From Brachypodium distachyon (Eukaryota; Streptophyta; Magnoliopsida; Poales; Poaceae): a stretch of DNA of 64,000 nucleotides. Shown piece after piece: positions 9,938 through 21,154 of the stretch. Positions within the stretch are counted from its first letter, which is position 1. Every line of letters starts with the position of its first letter. Under the pieces are notes generated by a model. The model worked only from the letters and a program-made list of their open reading frames with translations, did no database searches and had not been told where the DNA came from. The position numbers and the translations under genes are program-made. The stretch spans positions 18,621,501-18,685,500 of the forward strand of contig NC_016131.3 in NCBI RefSeq assembly GCF_000005505.3. Direction: 5' to 3'.

Positions 9938-10349
9938 CGATTGATCTCTTGGGGGGCGCTGTGAAGGATATCACGAACATTTGGCTGGTGTCTCGTGATC
10001 CATTTTATATAGAGGATGTGTTGGTGTTGAGATAATTAAGGAGATAAGCACCCAGCTGGTTTACACGAGATTGCTTTGTTAGCATTATTTGTGTCAGGTG
10101 CACGGAATATCCCAATTTCTGTTCCAAGTCTGTTTTCTGTTTACTGCCGGCAGAGATTTCAACTCGTTTTCCGTGCCACGGCAGAATCTCGGTAGAGATT
10201 GGTTTTGCTGGACGGGATTTATCTTGGGGAAAGGCCAACAGCGGAAACATACAATCAAGGCTAGAGTAAACTGATTTTGAGACTTCATGGGAGAAAGCAC
10301 AATTTTTGCGGAGGTAGTTGGACCGTTTCGTTGCTCGTGACGAGACAGT

Positions 10350-10640
10350 AGACTGTGCAAGGCCAGTCATGGCAGGAGTAACAAAGGTGGTAACATAAGT
10401 GTCAATTAAGTAAATTTGGTGATGTCGCATGTTATTAATGAGAAGACAGAGATTTGTGGTAACTAGATATGTTACCATAACATCACACAAACCAAAGCAA
10501 AATGAGTCTATAACCTAATAAATGACACAATGCATGACACCACATATATGTTACTACCCATTATGAAGATAATAACTTAAAGTAGTAACAAAGACATGTT
10601 ACTACTCTAAGTTACCATGCACTATGACTAGTGCGGTCAT
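10350..10640. mobile_element. Possible MITE with GTTACTAC-rich termini
   Basis: The left side CCAGTCATGGCAGGAGTAAC and the inverted right side CTAGTCATAGTGCATGGTAAC share ends, and the interior is AT-rich and repetitive (TAGTAAC, GTTACC). The terminal match is imperfect and no clear target duplication was identified, so limits are approximate. It interrupts the similarity between the upstream regions of copies F and E. Confidence 0.35.
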
Positions 10641-10849
10641 CCCAAACCTATCAGGTTCTTTGTGGAATTTTCTCATGCAGGACTAACAAAGAGAAACACT
10701 TGCATTTTGGCTCCGTCTCGGCTTTCCAAATTTTCCTGGAGCTAAAGATTTGCTAGCGCGACCTAATAATTGTGCGGTGTATACTCAGCTTCTTCAGATG
10801 CCATCAAGTTCCAACGGTTAGAGTCCACGAGTGATGGATGGAGGCCCTA

Positions 10850-11520
10850 GTCCTTAGAGCAACTCGAAACGTCCCCTTCATTTCGCATCCGGCCTGCCAA
10901 GGTCCAGCCGGTTCCCAGCCGGCGCCCCCAAATGCCTCCCCAAACCAAATTTTACAAATATTGCAAATTAAAACAAGCATATTATTTGATAAGTTTTGAA
11001 TCACAATTCAAACAAATTTAATCTAATTCAAGCAAACAAATAAGAAAAACTAGACGTTTCCTTGGAGCCTCCACAAATGCTCGACCAGATCATCTTGAAG
11101 TTGCTGATGAGTACCAGCGTCTCGAATTTCTTGCCGGCGGGCGAGGAAAGCAGAAAACGCGGCACGCACCTGGTGATTAACATTGGCTAGAGGACCCATC
11201 CGTTCATACGGTTCAGTGTGAAACACCGGACATTCCCGCTCGCTTTCAATGATCATGTTGTGTATGATCACACAGGCAGTCATGACCTCTCACATCTGAT
11301 CTTTCGACCAAGTGAGAGCAGGGTACCGGACGATGGCAAATCGAGCCTGCAACACACCAAATGCCCGCTCAACATCCTTACTGCATGCTTCCTGTTGCAT
11401 CGCAAACCAAGATCTTGCTCATCGGCGGCGCAAACCAATTTTAACCTGTTGCATCGAGCCTGGGACGTTGTAGAGAGACGGCGGCGCATTGGCCGGATCG
11501 AGCAGATTTTCCATCCTTCG
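10850..11520 (-). mobile_element. PIF/Harbinger transposase 3' remnant
   Basis: On the minus strand, 11420-11295 reads [20 protein letters not shown] and on, and 11283-11050 reads MTACVIIHNMIIESER through LQDDLVEHLWRLQG. These are conserved C-terminal segments of plant PIF/HARBI1-type (DDE_Tnp4, ALP1-like) transposases. A TGA stands where the family has a Trp codon just before the EVMTAC segment, so the frame is broken. Beyond the gene end, about 10855 (TTAGAGCAACTCGAAACG) resembles a Harbinger terminal repeat next to a TTA. The N-terminal part of the transposase is not found; 11420-11520 has no clear homology. Confidence 0.7.
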
Positions 11521-11659
11521 TTAGGTTAAAAGAAGATCGGACGGTTCTAATTTGATAGTGGAACAAATCGATGGTCAGAAGTTTTGCTCTTTCGAAGGAT
11601 TTTCTAGCATGTTTATCTTTTTTGTGGTTGTTCCATCATGTACTTTTAATATATAATAG

Positions 11660-12288
11660 ATGCCTTCTTTAGAAGGCTGCCAATAAACTTACCACAGGAA
11701 AACATTTACTCAATCAAAGTGTTTTAAGCTTAGTTACCATTCATAGCTTTCCAGAACACATGTAGAAACTCGTATAGCTGAGCACAAATCAGTTTCAAAC
11801 ATAGTTCGGGGTGGTTGCGACTTCGTTATTACTCCTCCGCACGGATGATCCGGAAGAATATTACTTTAACATGAGATAACTTAGTGCTACAGATTAATAA
11901 TTTCCTGCTTTTCCAAATATGTGCCAATGGTCACTGACTCACTAGAGAAGTGTCACGGACACGAGGCCATGTACATTGGGCAACAGGGCTTTGCAACAAC
12001 TAGGCCAAAGAGCTAGTTTGTGGCCCATGCCAACCTGCTGCAACAACAGCATAAAAGGGCAGCTGTATGGAGGGAGACTGTTAACAGGATGGGATTGGCT
12101 CTAGCCTATGTCTTCTCACTTCTTCCTGCCTTCCCTTTCCCTTTCCACCCCTGACCCCCCTTCAGCTCTCTCTACTTCGTTCCCAATTATCAACTCGGCC
12201 ATATGATCGCTGTGGAGCATGTAATTTCCTGCATCACTCCTCACAGGCTGTTGGTGTGACACATTTGTAACACTCATGTGGCGCCTCT
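11660..12288 (+). repeat. Dispersed LTR-like repeat, copy 1
   Basis: About 625 bp closely matching 30161-30784 in the same orientation (TGCCTTCTTTAGAAGG at the left, TGTGGCGCCTCT at the right). The interior has a promoter-like AGCATAAAAGGGC near 12050 and a pyrimidine-rich leader. The terminal TGTGGCGCC resembles the start of a tRNA-type primer-binding site just outside an LTR, so an LTR plus a few internal bases is the best reading. No coding sequence. Confidence 0.6.
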
Positions 12289-13215
12289 CGAGTATGTGTA
12301 CCCCTAGAGTGTAGTTTCATGTTACAAGCCTCTCGAGTTGTGCCTCATTGAAATCGTAACCCCAATAATAGTAGTTTTGTGAAATTTTGCTCTAAAAAGT
12401 AAGTCTGAGAAACCTATTGCTTTTCAATTGGGCCATGTTGGGGAGGCAGGATGGTGTTTGATAACGTAACCATATTGAGGATTTTTACGGTACCCCAGTA
12501 CTCCATATGTGGGATGGGAGTACCAAACGAATCTAACCGTCCATTTTATAAGGGTAATTTAGACTTTCTTTATCTTGATATAACCGTATTGTTTCTTCTC
12601 TCTCGTCGGCCATCAACCGCCGCCACCTCTCCCGATCGAGCGGCGATGACTTTCCGTCTAGTCTGCAAAAGCGCAGCGGTACTAATGAAGTTTCAACTCT
12701 CCAGAACCTAGGAGTAGTATATTAATGAATCAAGTCTCAAGAAAATATCCAGATCTGATACTCGGCAATTTGATCTTCCAATTATATTCGTCTGAGAGTC
12801 CTTGATCCTTCTAATCTAATACACTGGAGATGGAGCGGCTTAATTTTTCATCAGTTCTAGAAGATGGGGACGAAGGAGGATATCTCCTCAAAACAGCTGC
12901 AATGACTTGTAAAGTTCAGTCACTACTGGTGCTACTACTAGTCCATGATCCTCTGTCGAGAACTCTAGCTCCCGTAGGATAAAGCGCGTGATAGAGAGGA
13001 ACGGCGGCGAGCGAACCATCGGAGAAGAGAAGGATTTGTGTTTGTTGATTACTATTTTACCCCTAGCATTAAGGTACTCCATAGGTTTTAGAAGTGGTAA
13101 TTCATGAGATTTGTTTTGGAGTACTAGTTAAAATTGGCCGTTAGATCGGAACAAATAGACAGTCTATATTTATTTTAGGGTAATGTAAAAGGGCTCACCA
13201 TATTACCATACTCTT
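12289..13215. other. Unclassified intergenic DNA
   Basis: No supported gene. Weak inverted similarity between about 12460-12640 (AGTACTCCATATG, AAGGGTAAT, CCGCCGCC) and about 12960-13200 hints at an old element with degenerate termini, but the match is too poor to define ends. Confidence 0.3.
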
Positions 13216-13219
13216 TGTG

Positions 13220-13876
13220 TTCTTGAGTTTTGAAGGATCGGTACTACCCTTTTTCAGAATTTTGGCACCCTACAAAACTTCGGACATGTTCTGCAAGCAA
13301 GTTGCAACGGTTGGGTATTGGTGATGGAAAATAAGTGTGCATGCATGTGGCATCCGATATCTGGATCCAGTGTATACCACACCATGCACGGGACTGTCAA
13401 TCTATATTTACGGTGGGCCGGATCAACAGCAAGATAAACGAAGGAAGCAATTGGATTTTCTTCAGCAATAGACGTTACACGATACTCTGTACAACTTCTC
13501 AAGTCAGCGTGGATAAACGCCTGGACTAGCGTGCTGTATGAGGAGTACGTGGCGGGCTCGTACCACACAAGGAGCAGGCTGCAGGTACTTCCTCCCGCTG
13601 ACACCATTTGGCATTGTAGCTGGCCTCGGTGGATCCATCCAAAAGAGAGCTCCAGAAGCATGCACCAAAGAGACTAACAGAGCTGTAGAAGCATGCACCA
13701 CAGAGCATGTTGCGAGAATGTCGGGAAGCAGTTCGAACTACACCAAACAGTGCAAAGATCATGTTATTGTTTGCATGGTCAGGCACTCAAGCCCAGGTTT
13801 GCCACATAAATAACTTGCCCTGCATGCAATGATGAGAGCACAGCGAGTTGGATACCGTAAATAAGAAAACACGGAT
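13220..13876 (+). promoter_or_regulatory. Upstream region of copy D
   Basis: Recognisable blocks are shared with the upstream regions of copies A and B: GGATCGGTACTACC, TTTTGGCACCCTACAAAACTTCGG, CAGTTCGAACTAC and CATGTTATTG. About 300 bp of unrelated DNA (roughly 13310-13700) lies between them. A TATA-like ACATAAATAAC sits at about 13804-13814. Confidence 0.55.
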
Positions 13877-14560
13877 ATGAAGATGTCACTTGTCTTCATC
13901 ACGCTCCTTCTGGCAATGGCGCTCCAGTCGTCGGACGGGTCCGCCAGGCGGGATGGAATGCTGTCGCGGAGTATTCCTCCGCCTCGTGAAACTGTTCAGC
14001 TTTTGTCCACTTTGCCGCCGCTGCCCGCTTTTCCTTCTTTGCCACCTCTGCCCGCTTTGCCTAGCTTTCCTCCTCTTTGCTCGTTGCCGCCGTCGCATCG
14101 TTTAGCTCCATTCCTTAGCTTCCCAGGAACATCACCCGGCACCGGCGCAGAGCTTTCCCCGTCGGGTCAACCATCGCATTGCATCGATTCCCTTATAAAT
14201 TTGTACCCATGTATTCCTTATCTTACTAACGCGAGTGTACCGGCACTACCGATTACACCAGCCAGCACCGGTGCAGAGCCTTCCCCGACATTGCATTGCA
14301 TAGATTCACTGATCAATTTGTAACCGTGCGTGACTTGTCTTGCTAATGCGAGCGTACCAGCACCAGCGATAGTTAGTTGTAGTAACTTTCAGTCACTCGT
14401 GAATGGATGACAATACAAAAATTTGCTTGTGCCACATTACTACCGGCGACACTAATGTGAATCATCTTATTGGCGGACACATTATTGAAGCCATTGCATC
14501 CTCCATTTATGTGTGACACCATTGTACAGCTGCAATTGATCTTCGGGTGTTTCACGAAGT
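13877..14560 (+). pseudogene. Pro-rich 8CM lipid-transfer-like gene, copy D (internal duplication, stops)
   Basis: The ATG at 13877 opens a signal peptide (MKMSLVFITLLLAMALQSS) and a Pro/Leu-rich linker related to copy C. A 126-bp segment (about 14141-14266) covering the first two cysteines of the domain is repeated at 14267-14372. The second unit has TAA where the first has TAC, so the frame ends at 14323. Further on, a TGA and an indel interrupt the CC and CLC segments, and the splice donor position (near 14557) no longer reads GT. At least three independent lesions make this a secure pseudogene. Confidence 0.8.
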
Positions 14561-15260
14561 TAATATTTTTCCTCTATATAACCTAATCTTCTTGCTAACT
14601 TTAAATTGTAATGAAATTTTAATTTAGTTCATTTTTACCACATTTGTTTATCAATTTCAACCTTTTTATTCTCATTCTAAGTTTTTTACTAAAATGTTCA
14701 CTACATTAATGCCATGATGATAAAATTAAGGCGTGGAACGTTTACAGTTACCCTGATATGTTATTTAAATTTTGGTTTTATTTTTTTCATAGATATTAGG
14801 TAACATGTGTTACATCTCACTATTTATAATCCTGATATATTTTTTGAGAAAAATAATTTGGTGATGAATTTTTTAGGGTGGTCGTTATTTTTTTATTACT
14901 GCAATATTATTCCTTTGAATGCACAAAAAAGATGATGAATACGTAAATAGTAGTAAAATGAGTAACTGTGGTGAATTTTTTCCAAGCTTCCGAATACTAT
15001 ACTGTTTCAACTTGATACTTCAGGTCTCCGATAGTACGGCTTCATTTGCAAATGGTATTATTTTGGACTTTTGTAAGAATTATACATGCATGACTCCTGG
15101 TGGATAGTTTCCAACCAAGATCGCTAAAAGATGTAGATTATTTTCTTAGTAAGATGATTTTGGACTTGTACATATAGCATCATGAAGCTTCATTATTAGG
15201 ATGATTCATGAAGCTTCCATATGTGAGTAACTACTTCCGGATATTTTCCAACCAAGCTAA
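14561..15260. other. AT-rich gene-free spacer
   Basis: AT-rich sequence following copy D. No supported exon, RNA gene or element was recognised. Confidence 0.4.
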
Positions 15261-15489
15261 GGGCATGTACAATGTTTGATAACCGCTTTCTCTTGTGTGT
15301 TCCACGTCATTTTGATAAGACAATAAAACATGTTGTACAATAGGTCATATCTTAGTGCCATATCTTACAATTGATGCCTAAATGAATAAGAGAAAGCGGT
15401 TATCTCTTCACTTTTCTCTCTTCCACATCAGCAATTATCTTACGTGTCAGTCTTAAGAAAAGGCTGGCGTCACTCCATTGTACACGTCC
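15261..15489. mobile_element. Tourist-like MITE, 229 bp
   Basis: The left end GGGCATGTACAATG is the inverted counterpart of the right end CATTGTACACGTCC (one mismatch in most positions). Both are flanked by TAA (15258-15260 and 15490-15492). The 3-bp TAA target and the size fit a PIF/Harbinger-derived Tourist MITE. No coding potential. Confidence 0.8.
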
Positions 15490-16110
15490 TAAGTGATGTT
15501 GATTATTTTCTAAATTAAGAAACACCGTGTCAATAATTAATAGTGAGATCTGGACAGTCATATTAATCCCCACATATTCACGAAGATCATTATCTAGCGA
15601 ACCTTTAGTTTCCCAGCCAACTATAGAATTAAAATATTATATTTTGGCTTAGTTGGAAGAGAGAGAATGAGAGAGAGAAGAGGAGTTGGTTGTAAGCTAA
15701 CAGTCAGCGGCAAGACAGCTACTAGGCAGGATGTGAGAGTTAGATGTGTGCTAAATGCTAATAAAATAGTATATATTTATAGCTAACTATTGTACATGCT
15801 GAATATTAGGCTCGCTAAAAATGACATGACAACATGTTATAACCAGCAGTTGGCTATAGTAATATCCTTATTCTTAGAGATAAAATGGGTAAAGACTAAG
15901 TCCGATACTGACCGGATGGCAGCGGCAACTGACGCATCAGCATCAGTGAGTAAAAAATTTAACGGTGCAAGCTGCAAAGCAGAAACGTGTATAGACAGTT
16001 TTGCCCCTGGGTGTGTAACACTAACACTGTATCTCTAGTCTGCATGTGGAGAATACTTGCCAGCACTTCTGCATCCTTGGCGTAGTTTTTTTCGAAAACG
16101 AAAACTTACA

Positions 16111-16607
16111 GGGGAAATTTGCTGGAGGACACCGTTATTTTGTGACCTTTGTCAAAACACACCGCCGGAATGTGTTTTTGTCCAGTACCATTACAATTTT
16201 GTGGACATTTGTTAGAACACACTGCATCGACTAAAATTGAGAATTTGACATTTTACTTGGGACTACCATCGTAAATCCGATTTTGAAAACATTTTTCCTT
16301 TGTACAAATCGATTTTTGACATCTACTAGGGTCCGTCGTTGGTCGATGTGGGCATTCATCACCTTTGTTGTTGCACTCTATAGGAGAGAAAAACGCTTCG
16401 AACAAAGAGTTTGAAAGATTCTAGACACATTTGCTAAAGGGTAGAATGATAATTCAATGTGAAAAAAAGTCAAACTTTCCGTTTTGAACCATACAATGTG
16501 TTCTGGCAAATGTTCACAAAATTGTAATGGTACTGGGCAAAGACACATCCCAGCGGTGTGTTTTGTCAAAGGCCACAAAATAACGGTGTCCCCCAGCCAA
16601 TTTTCCC
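16111..16607. mobile_element. MULE-like foldback element, 497 bp, with 9-bp target duplication
   Basis: Long inverted arms: about 16111-16232 against 16490-16607, both reading GGGAAA-TTGCTGGRGGACACCGTT inward from the ends, with strong similarity over about 115 bp. The flanks are AAACTTACA (16102-16110) and AAACTTATA (16608-16616), a 9-bp duplication with one mismatch. Long TIRs plus a 9-bp target duplication are the hallmark of Mutator-like elements. The interior of about 260 bp holds no gene. The transposase source is unknown. Confidence 0.8.
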
Positions 16608-16993
16608 AAACTTATATTGGTGTCATTTAATTAACCTTTTGGCGCGACGGGATAAAATTGTCACCCGCACAAAACTAAAGTTGTCAGCCCACAAAACACG
16701 TGACGCGATCTCAGACACGGTCTTCTCAATTGGATGGCCAGCGGATCGTTCACTCCGAGAGACTGAAGGACGTACGTTTGCTCAATATAAATTCCATATT
16801 CTATTTATTAAATGACACCAAGAAATTGATACGAACTTTGGAATAGCACGGCGGAACACTTATGTATGTCCCTTATTTTTTTAGGGATTGTATGTCCTTG
16901 TAGACTCTCAGATTTTAGCGCGGCGGTCGGAGCCCCTGAGGGAATAGTTTTTATGCGTTCTTGTCGGTTAGACATAAGAAAGGGTCCGATGTA

Positions 16994-18960
16994 GTTTTTT
17001 TGAGGGAAAGCCATCATGGCAACTTTATTGATTGGAAATAGGCTTACATTGTTCACAAGCAGGTTCAAAATAAAGTCTAGAGGTTCCTCAAGCCAAACAA
17101 TTCGTTGGGATCCAACCGCATGACTAGGTAAAGTATGAGCAACGGTATTACTTTCTCTAGACGAGTGCTCAAAAATAACATGACTAAAGCCTCTAGCTAA
17201 AAAAGTACATTCTTCATAGATCGCCGCCGCTGAAGCAATAGAATTACCTCCATCTTGCATCGTCTGCACAACGTCCATACAATCGCTATTGACAACCAAT
17301 CTGGAACATCCCAATTCTCCCGCCAACATCAATCCATCCTTTAGTGCCCGAGCTTCAGTCGGAAATATTCTCAATACCAAAACAACTACCTGCAAGAAAA
17401 ACACCATGATGGTCACAAATGACAGAGCTCGTCGATCCTCTTCCTTCTTCAGCTAGGAAACTGGCATCGACATTCAATTTAACAAAATTATCCCTCGGGC
17501 GCTCCCAGTCGTGTCTCCTGATGCCTTCCTTCTTCTATCTTGCGCGGAAATAGTTCAAAGCGAGTGCCAAAATCGCCTGTGTGGTCCTTGCTGGCTTGGC
17601 AATAGGCTCGTCGCGAACAACCTGCCTGTGTTGCCACCAGAGATACCAGCAAGTGGTCACCAAGAGTTCCTTCAAGCCCACATCAGCATGCAACGGAGCT
17701 GATCGGTCCCGCTTATACCTGGGCATTTCTCGGGCTGGGCCGGGTTTCGGGCCGGGCTTGGAAAAGCCCGACCATCATTTTTGAAGCCCGAGCCCGGCCC
17801 GAAGCCCGGATTTCTCCCAAAATTGAAGCCCGGGCCCGGCCTGACAAAAAGCCCGAAAGCCTGAGGCCCGGCCCGAAGCCCGGCAACTAACAGACTTAGG
17901 CAACAGTCAGCGCATAATCCATATCAATCAACCTTGCATCTCAAAAGAAAATCAATCAATCTCCAGGCTACAAGCGTACAAAACAACAGATGAGAACACA
18001 CACACACACTCGACGCCACATGCTAGATACACTATGTAGCATTAATCAACAACATCGACATCTAAAAGAAATCAACTCTGTTGGAGATAGCGGATGAGGG
18101 AGATCCAGATCGGAAGTTCGGAACCCGAATAAACACGCACAAACAACCCAGATCGGAATTTCTACCTTCAGATCTGCAGCCGAGCAAGGGAACCACGGCG
18201 TGTTCAGCACGTGCGGGAGGGAGGGAGGCCGGTGGGGGCGTCACACGGGCGGAGGAGAGGCAGGGGGACGGCGTTGGCGACGTCACGCGGTCGAAGAGGA
18301 AGGGGGCCGGTTGTGGCTGGCCATGGCGTGCGCCGCTGCGTCTGGCCATGGTCCGTTGGCGATATAGGTAGGCCCCGCCGCCAGGGAGGTGTCGATTGGG
18401 ATTTGGTTAGGGTTTGGGAAGATGAGGGTACATGAAGATTTCACGTACGTCAGCCGGTGCATGCGTGCGGGACAGAGGCTTCGATGCCTTGTTGGGCTGG
18501 GCTGGATTGACAGTATGCTGTTGAGTGGCCATTTTTCTTATTTCTTCCTGTACAGAATGGTTTGCCGGGCCGGGCCGGGCTATTTTTGGGCTGAAAACTG
18601 AAGCCCGAGCCCCGCCCGAAAGTTGTGTCGGCCAGCAAATCCAGGCCCGAGCCCGGCCCGGGTGGTAAGCCCGACCCGGCCCGGCCTGGTTTTTCGTGCC
18701 GAGCTCGGGCCGGGCTGCCCATGCCCAGGTACTCCCGCTGGAGCAGCAGACCTTCCAGCACTTCAGAACCTGACCGATCCACGGTGGCAGTTTCAGCAAT
18801 CAACTCAGCCAATCCCAAATTCTCCCAAACTTCAACAACTCTTGGGCACTTGAAGAAAGGGTCCGACGTAGTATATGAGGCAAAGCACCATTTGCATATA
18901 CAAAAGCAAGTTCCCATAGAGCATGCATCCACGCTAATGGAAAAAAAAGCAATCTGATGT
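16994..18960 (-). mobile_element. LINE 3' portion (zf-RVT and RNase H-like), split by a hAT-like insertion
   Basis: On the minus strand, 18932-18741 encodes a zf-RVT-type segment (CFASYTTSDPFFKCPRVVEVW). About 17706-17535 continues with ELLVTTCWYLWWQHRQ. About 17480-17100 encodes an RNase H-like RVT_3 domain (NVDASF, then EARALKDGLMLAGELGC, LVVNSDCMDVVQ and ESNTVAHTL). This order is that of plant L1-type LINE ORF2 C-termini. The element ends near 16994 with a short A-tract after CCTCAAAAAAA. Small frame changes show decay. The 1-kb block 17715-18732 is a separate nested insertion. The 5' part, including the reverse-transcriptase core, is absent, as is usual for truncated LINEs. Confidence 0.8.
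17715..18732. mobile_element. Non-autonomous hAT-like element nested in the LINE, 1018 bp
   Basis: Perfect 11-bp inverted ends TACCTGGGCAT (17716) and ATGCCCAGGTA (to 18731), flanked by TCCCGCTT (17707-17714) and TCCCGCTG (18733-18740), an 8-bp target duplication with one mismatch. The sub-terminal regions are dense in GGGCCGGGC and GCCCGA repeats; the interior (about 18080-18450) is GC-rich without a transposase. The 8-bp duplication and the CCGGCC-rich sub-termini fit hAT-type elements. The LINE frame on both sides is the same, so excision of the element and one target copy would restore continuity, which shows it arrived after the LINE. Confidence 0.8.
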
Positions 18961-19079
18961 GGAAAAAATTGGGCTGTGGCAGGGAGTCAGCAGGGGTGTG
19001 TCCGTGTGTGTTAAAAAAACGCGGTCTGGGAATTCAAATATATTCTGCACCGCCAAGAGCGCCTGCCGTACGTAGCCTT

Positions 19080-19240
19080 AGGTTCCGATTGCCGTTTTCA
19101 GACCCAATACGGGTGTAACTTACAGCCCAATAAACTAATTCGCTTCCGACGAAAAACTTTGATTGGATGGCAGTATCGGGACGGGAAATTTCCGTCGTTT
19201 CGCCGAATCCGAGCGTAAAATAAGCCGCATGTTGGGACCT
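19080..19240. repeat. Partial copy related to the 4698-5422 element
   Basis: Shares GGTTCCGATTG.CCGTTTTC near the start, a GGTGTAACTT stretch and TTGATTGGATGGC with the Tourist-like element at 4698. No matching right end was found, so it is truncated or diverged. Confidence 0.4.
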
Positions 19241-19379
19241 CCTTTTTCTTTCTGGGAGTTTACTTGGTGTCCAGATTTTTACGCTCGTAAACGTTCTCGG
19301 GAAGCGGGGCCTTGAGCTAAACAGACGGTAATTAGATTAATCCACCCCAACCCCCAGGCGTGAGAGATTCCGTCAGTAC

Positions 19380-19518
19380 TCAAAACGAAAAGAGCATGTC
19401 GAACAGTTCGGACCATCAAACAGTTCGAACAAATACAAGAAGTACAAAGAGCATGTTACCGATCCATAGTCAGGGTCAGGGCCAGGTTGCAAATAAATAC
19501 TCCTGTCTGCGTGCAAGG
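19380..19518 (+). promoter_or_regulatory. Upstream region of the hairpin locus (family promoter block)
   Basis: Contains the family landmarks AAAGAGCATGTCG, CAGTTCGAACAAATACAAGAAG, CATGTTACCGATC and GTCAGGGTCAGGGCCAGGTTGC, followed by a TATA-like CAAATAAATAC at about 19490-19500. This block lies on the left side of the inverted repeat only, so transcription would run rightward through both arms. Confidence 0.55.
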
Positions 19519-19961
19519 ATCAGAGCACAGCTGAGTTAGAGGCTTAGAGCACTGTGTCCTGCTAGAAGAGAGAAGATGGCGCCGTTGATGACTTCGGCGC
19601 TGGTCTGCGATTCTCCGTCGTGCTGCTGGTGGCGTCGACGCTCGAGCCGTCGAACGGGCGGCTACCAGAGGTCAGACCTGTGTACCCGGCGGCCCCGCCC
19701 TAGGCTGGTTCCGCCAGGCGGGGAAGAAAGAGTCCAATACTTGCGGGGATGCCGCCGGCGAGGAGGATACCGGAGGATCCGTACTTGCCTCCGGCGGTGC
19801 CGCCGGGTACACAGGTCTGAGCTCTGGTATTCTCCCGTCCGACGGCTGGAGCGTCGACGCCAAAAGGAGCAGGACGAAGACCAGCGTCGAAGTCAACAAC
19901 GGCGCCATCTTCTCTTCTAGCAGGGCACGGTGCTCTAAGCCTCCAACTCACTGTGATCTGA
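19519..19961 (+). repeat. Inverted duplication of the LTP-like 5' end (long hairpin), copy G
   Basis: Left arm about 19519-19699 and right arm about 19793-19961 are reverse complements over about 170-180 bp (clearly above 80% by eye, with one 8-nt bulge), separated by about 94 bp. Each arm contains the family leader (GGCTTAGAGCAC, CTGCTAGAAGAG), an ATG (19576 on plus, 19908 on minus) and the signal-peptide and mature N-terminus coding region. Read from the right arm on minus, the peptide is MAPLLTSTLVFVLLLLASTL with a typical PSDG cleavage-site region; the left arm is frameshifted after MAPLMTSALV. Neither arm has the cysteine domain. The transcript from the left promoter would fold into a near-continuous duplex. 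Function as a small-RNA source is inference. Confidence 0.75.
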
Positions 19962-21140
19962 TTTTTGTTAGATAGTACAGTAATACAGTATTAATCTTGC
20001 CTTGTCCGATGTATAGACGTGCTAGTGTCCGAGTTTTAATCAGATTAGGAGGTGTGTTGTTTCCTAAGGCGTTTGGCTTGGGATGCTTCAGTCTCTGTTG
20101 GTTCAGAACTAGAGTCTGAATTAGTTTCAGATTTTGTTGATTATCCCCTATTTTGCCTTCTGAAACTTATTTTGTTATGTACAGTCAGAGTTGGGAAGAG
20201 AGATGTTACACGTACGACGGGATTCGTACCATGAACACGTACGACAAAACTCATATCAGTAAACCGTGTCTATGTGTGGTCGTAGGAAAATCGTACCCGC
20301 ATCGCTATATGCAAGGCAATTCCCCACGTTCAAATACGGAACCGGGTGCTTCAAATTTCGTCCGTATTCTTTAATACTATTGTCTAGGAGATGATGTTAG
20401 AGACCTGGGTATTGGTACATTTTGACAAATTACAGATTCTCATGGTCGAACTTAAATTGTACTCCGTAATTAATATGGTTAATAACAGCACTCACTACAG
20501 TCATATTTGATTGTTCTTATTTTGGACAGAAATTTTTGATTTCCTTGTGATTTCTGGAGTCCCAGATCGCATACGGCATATGCCTGCTCCCCGGAAAAAA
20601 AAAGTCTTATGCTTGCATAGTTCTGATCATAAGAAACTTAAGTATGTGATAGAGGTAGTTTGCATTAATTAGACATTAGCAATGTAATTAGAACCAATAA
20701 TTCAAAGGTGCCCGAGGAATACTATATATCTATTACAATATATTAAATTGGAATCGGTGGTGATGGGTGGGCGCCGTTGGTCGGTGTTAGTCGGTCAAAT
20801 TACAATCAATATGCCACTGCCCCTTATTTTCTTTCCCTCCCGCTTTATTCACGATTGTAGTAGCAGAAATTCTACGGTTTAGATTTACCGAAAGTTATCG
20901 TACGGTCCAAATTTGTCACAACATAATACGAACAGTCCTAAAATAAATCAATCTCCTTAGCATGAAATCCAAAATTCTTCGTATCCATCTCAGTATGGAA
21001 ATCAATCGAACCTAAACAAAAAATCTCGGTATCAATCTCGGTATGGAAATCAATCCAATCGAAAATTCAATGTCCAGACTTCGCCTCCACCGGCTCGTGC
21101 TTGATACACTTTCCGTTGTTCTGTAGCATCTCACGGGTTC
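19962..21140. other. Gene-free spacer
   Basis: AT-rich, with no supported frame. Contains isolated TACTCCGTA pieces (near 20460) that may be MITE scars. Nothing else recognised. Confidence 0.4.
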
Positions 21141-21154
21141 TTTTGCTAGTTAAT

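Noticed and set aside
12451..13215. Possible 750-bp element with inverted ends
   Set aside because: Terminal similarity is patchy and no target duplication is visible.
17998..18012. CA dinucleotide run as a possible microsatellite of interest
   Set aside because: Only about seven units inside the hAT-like element; ordinary.
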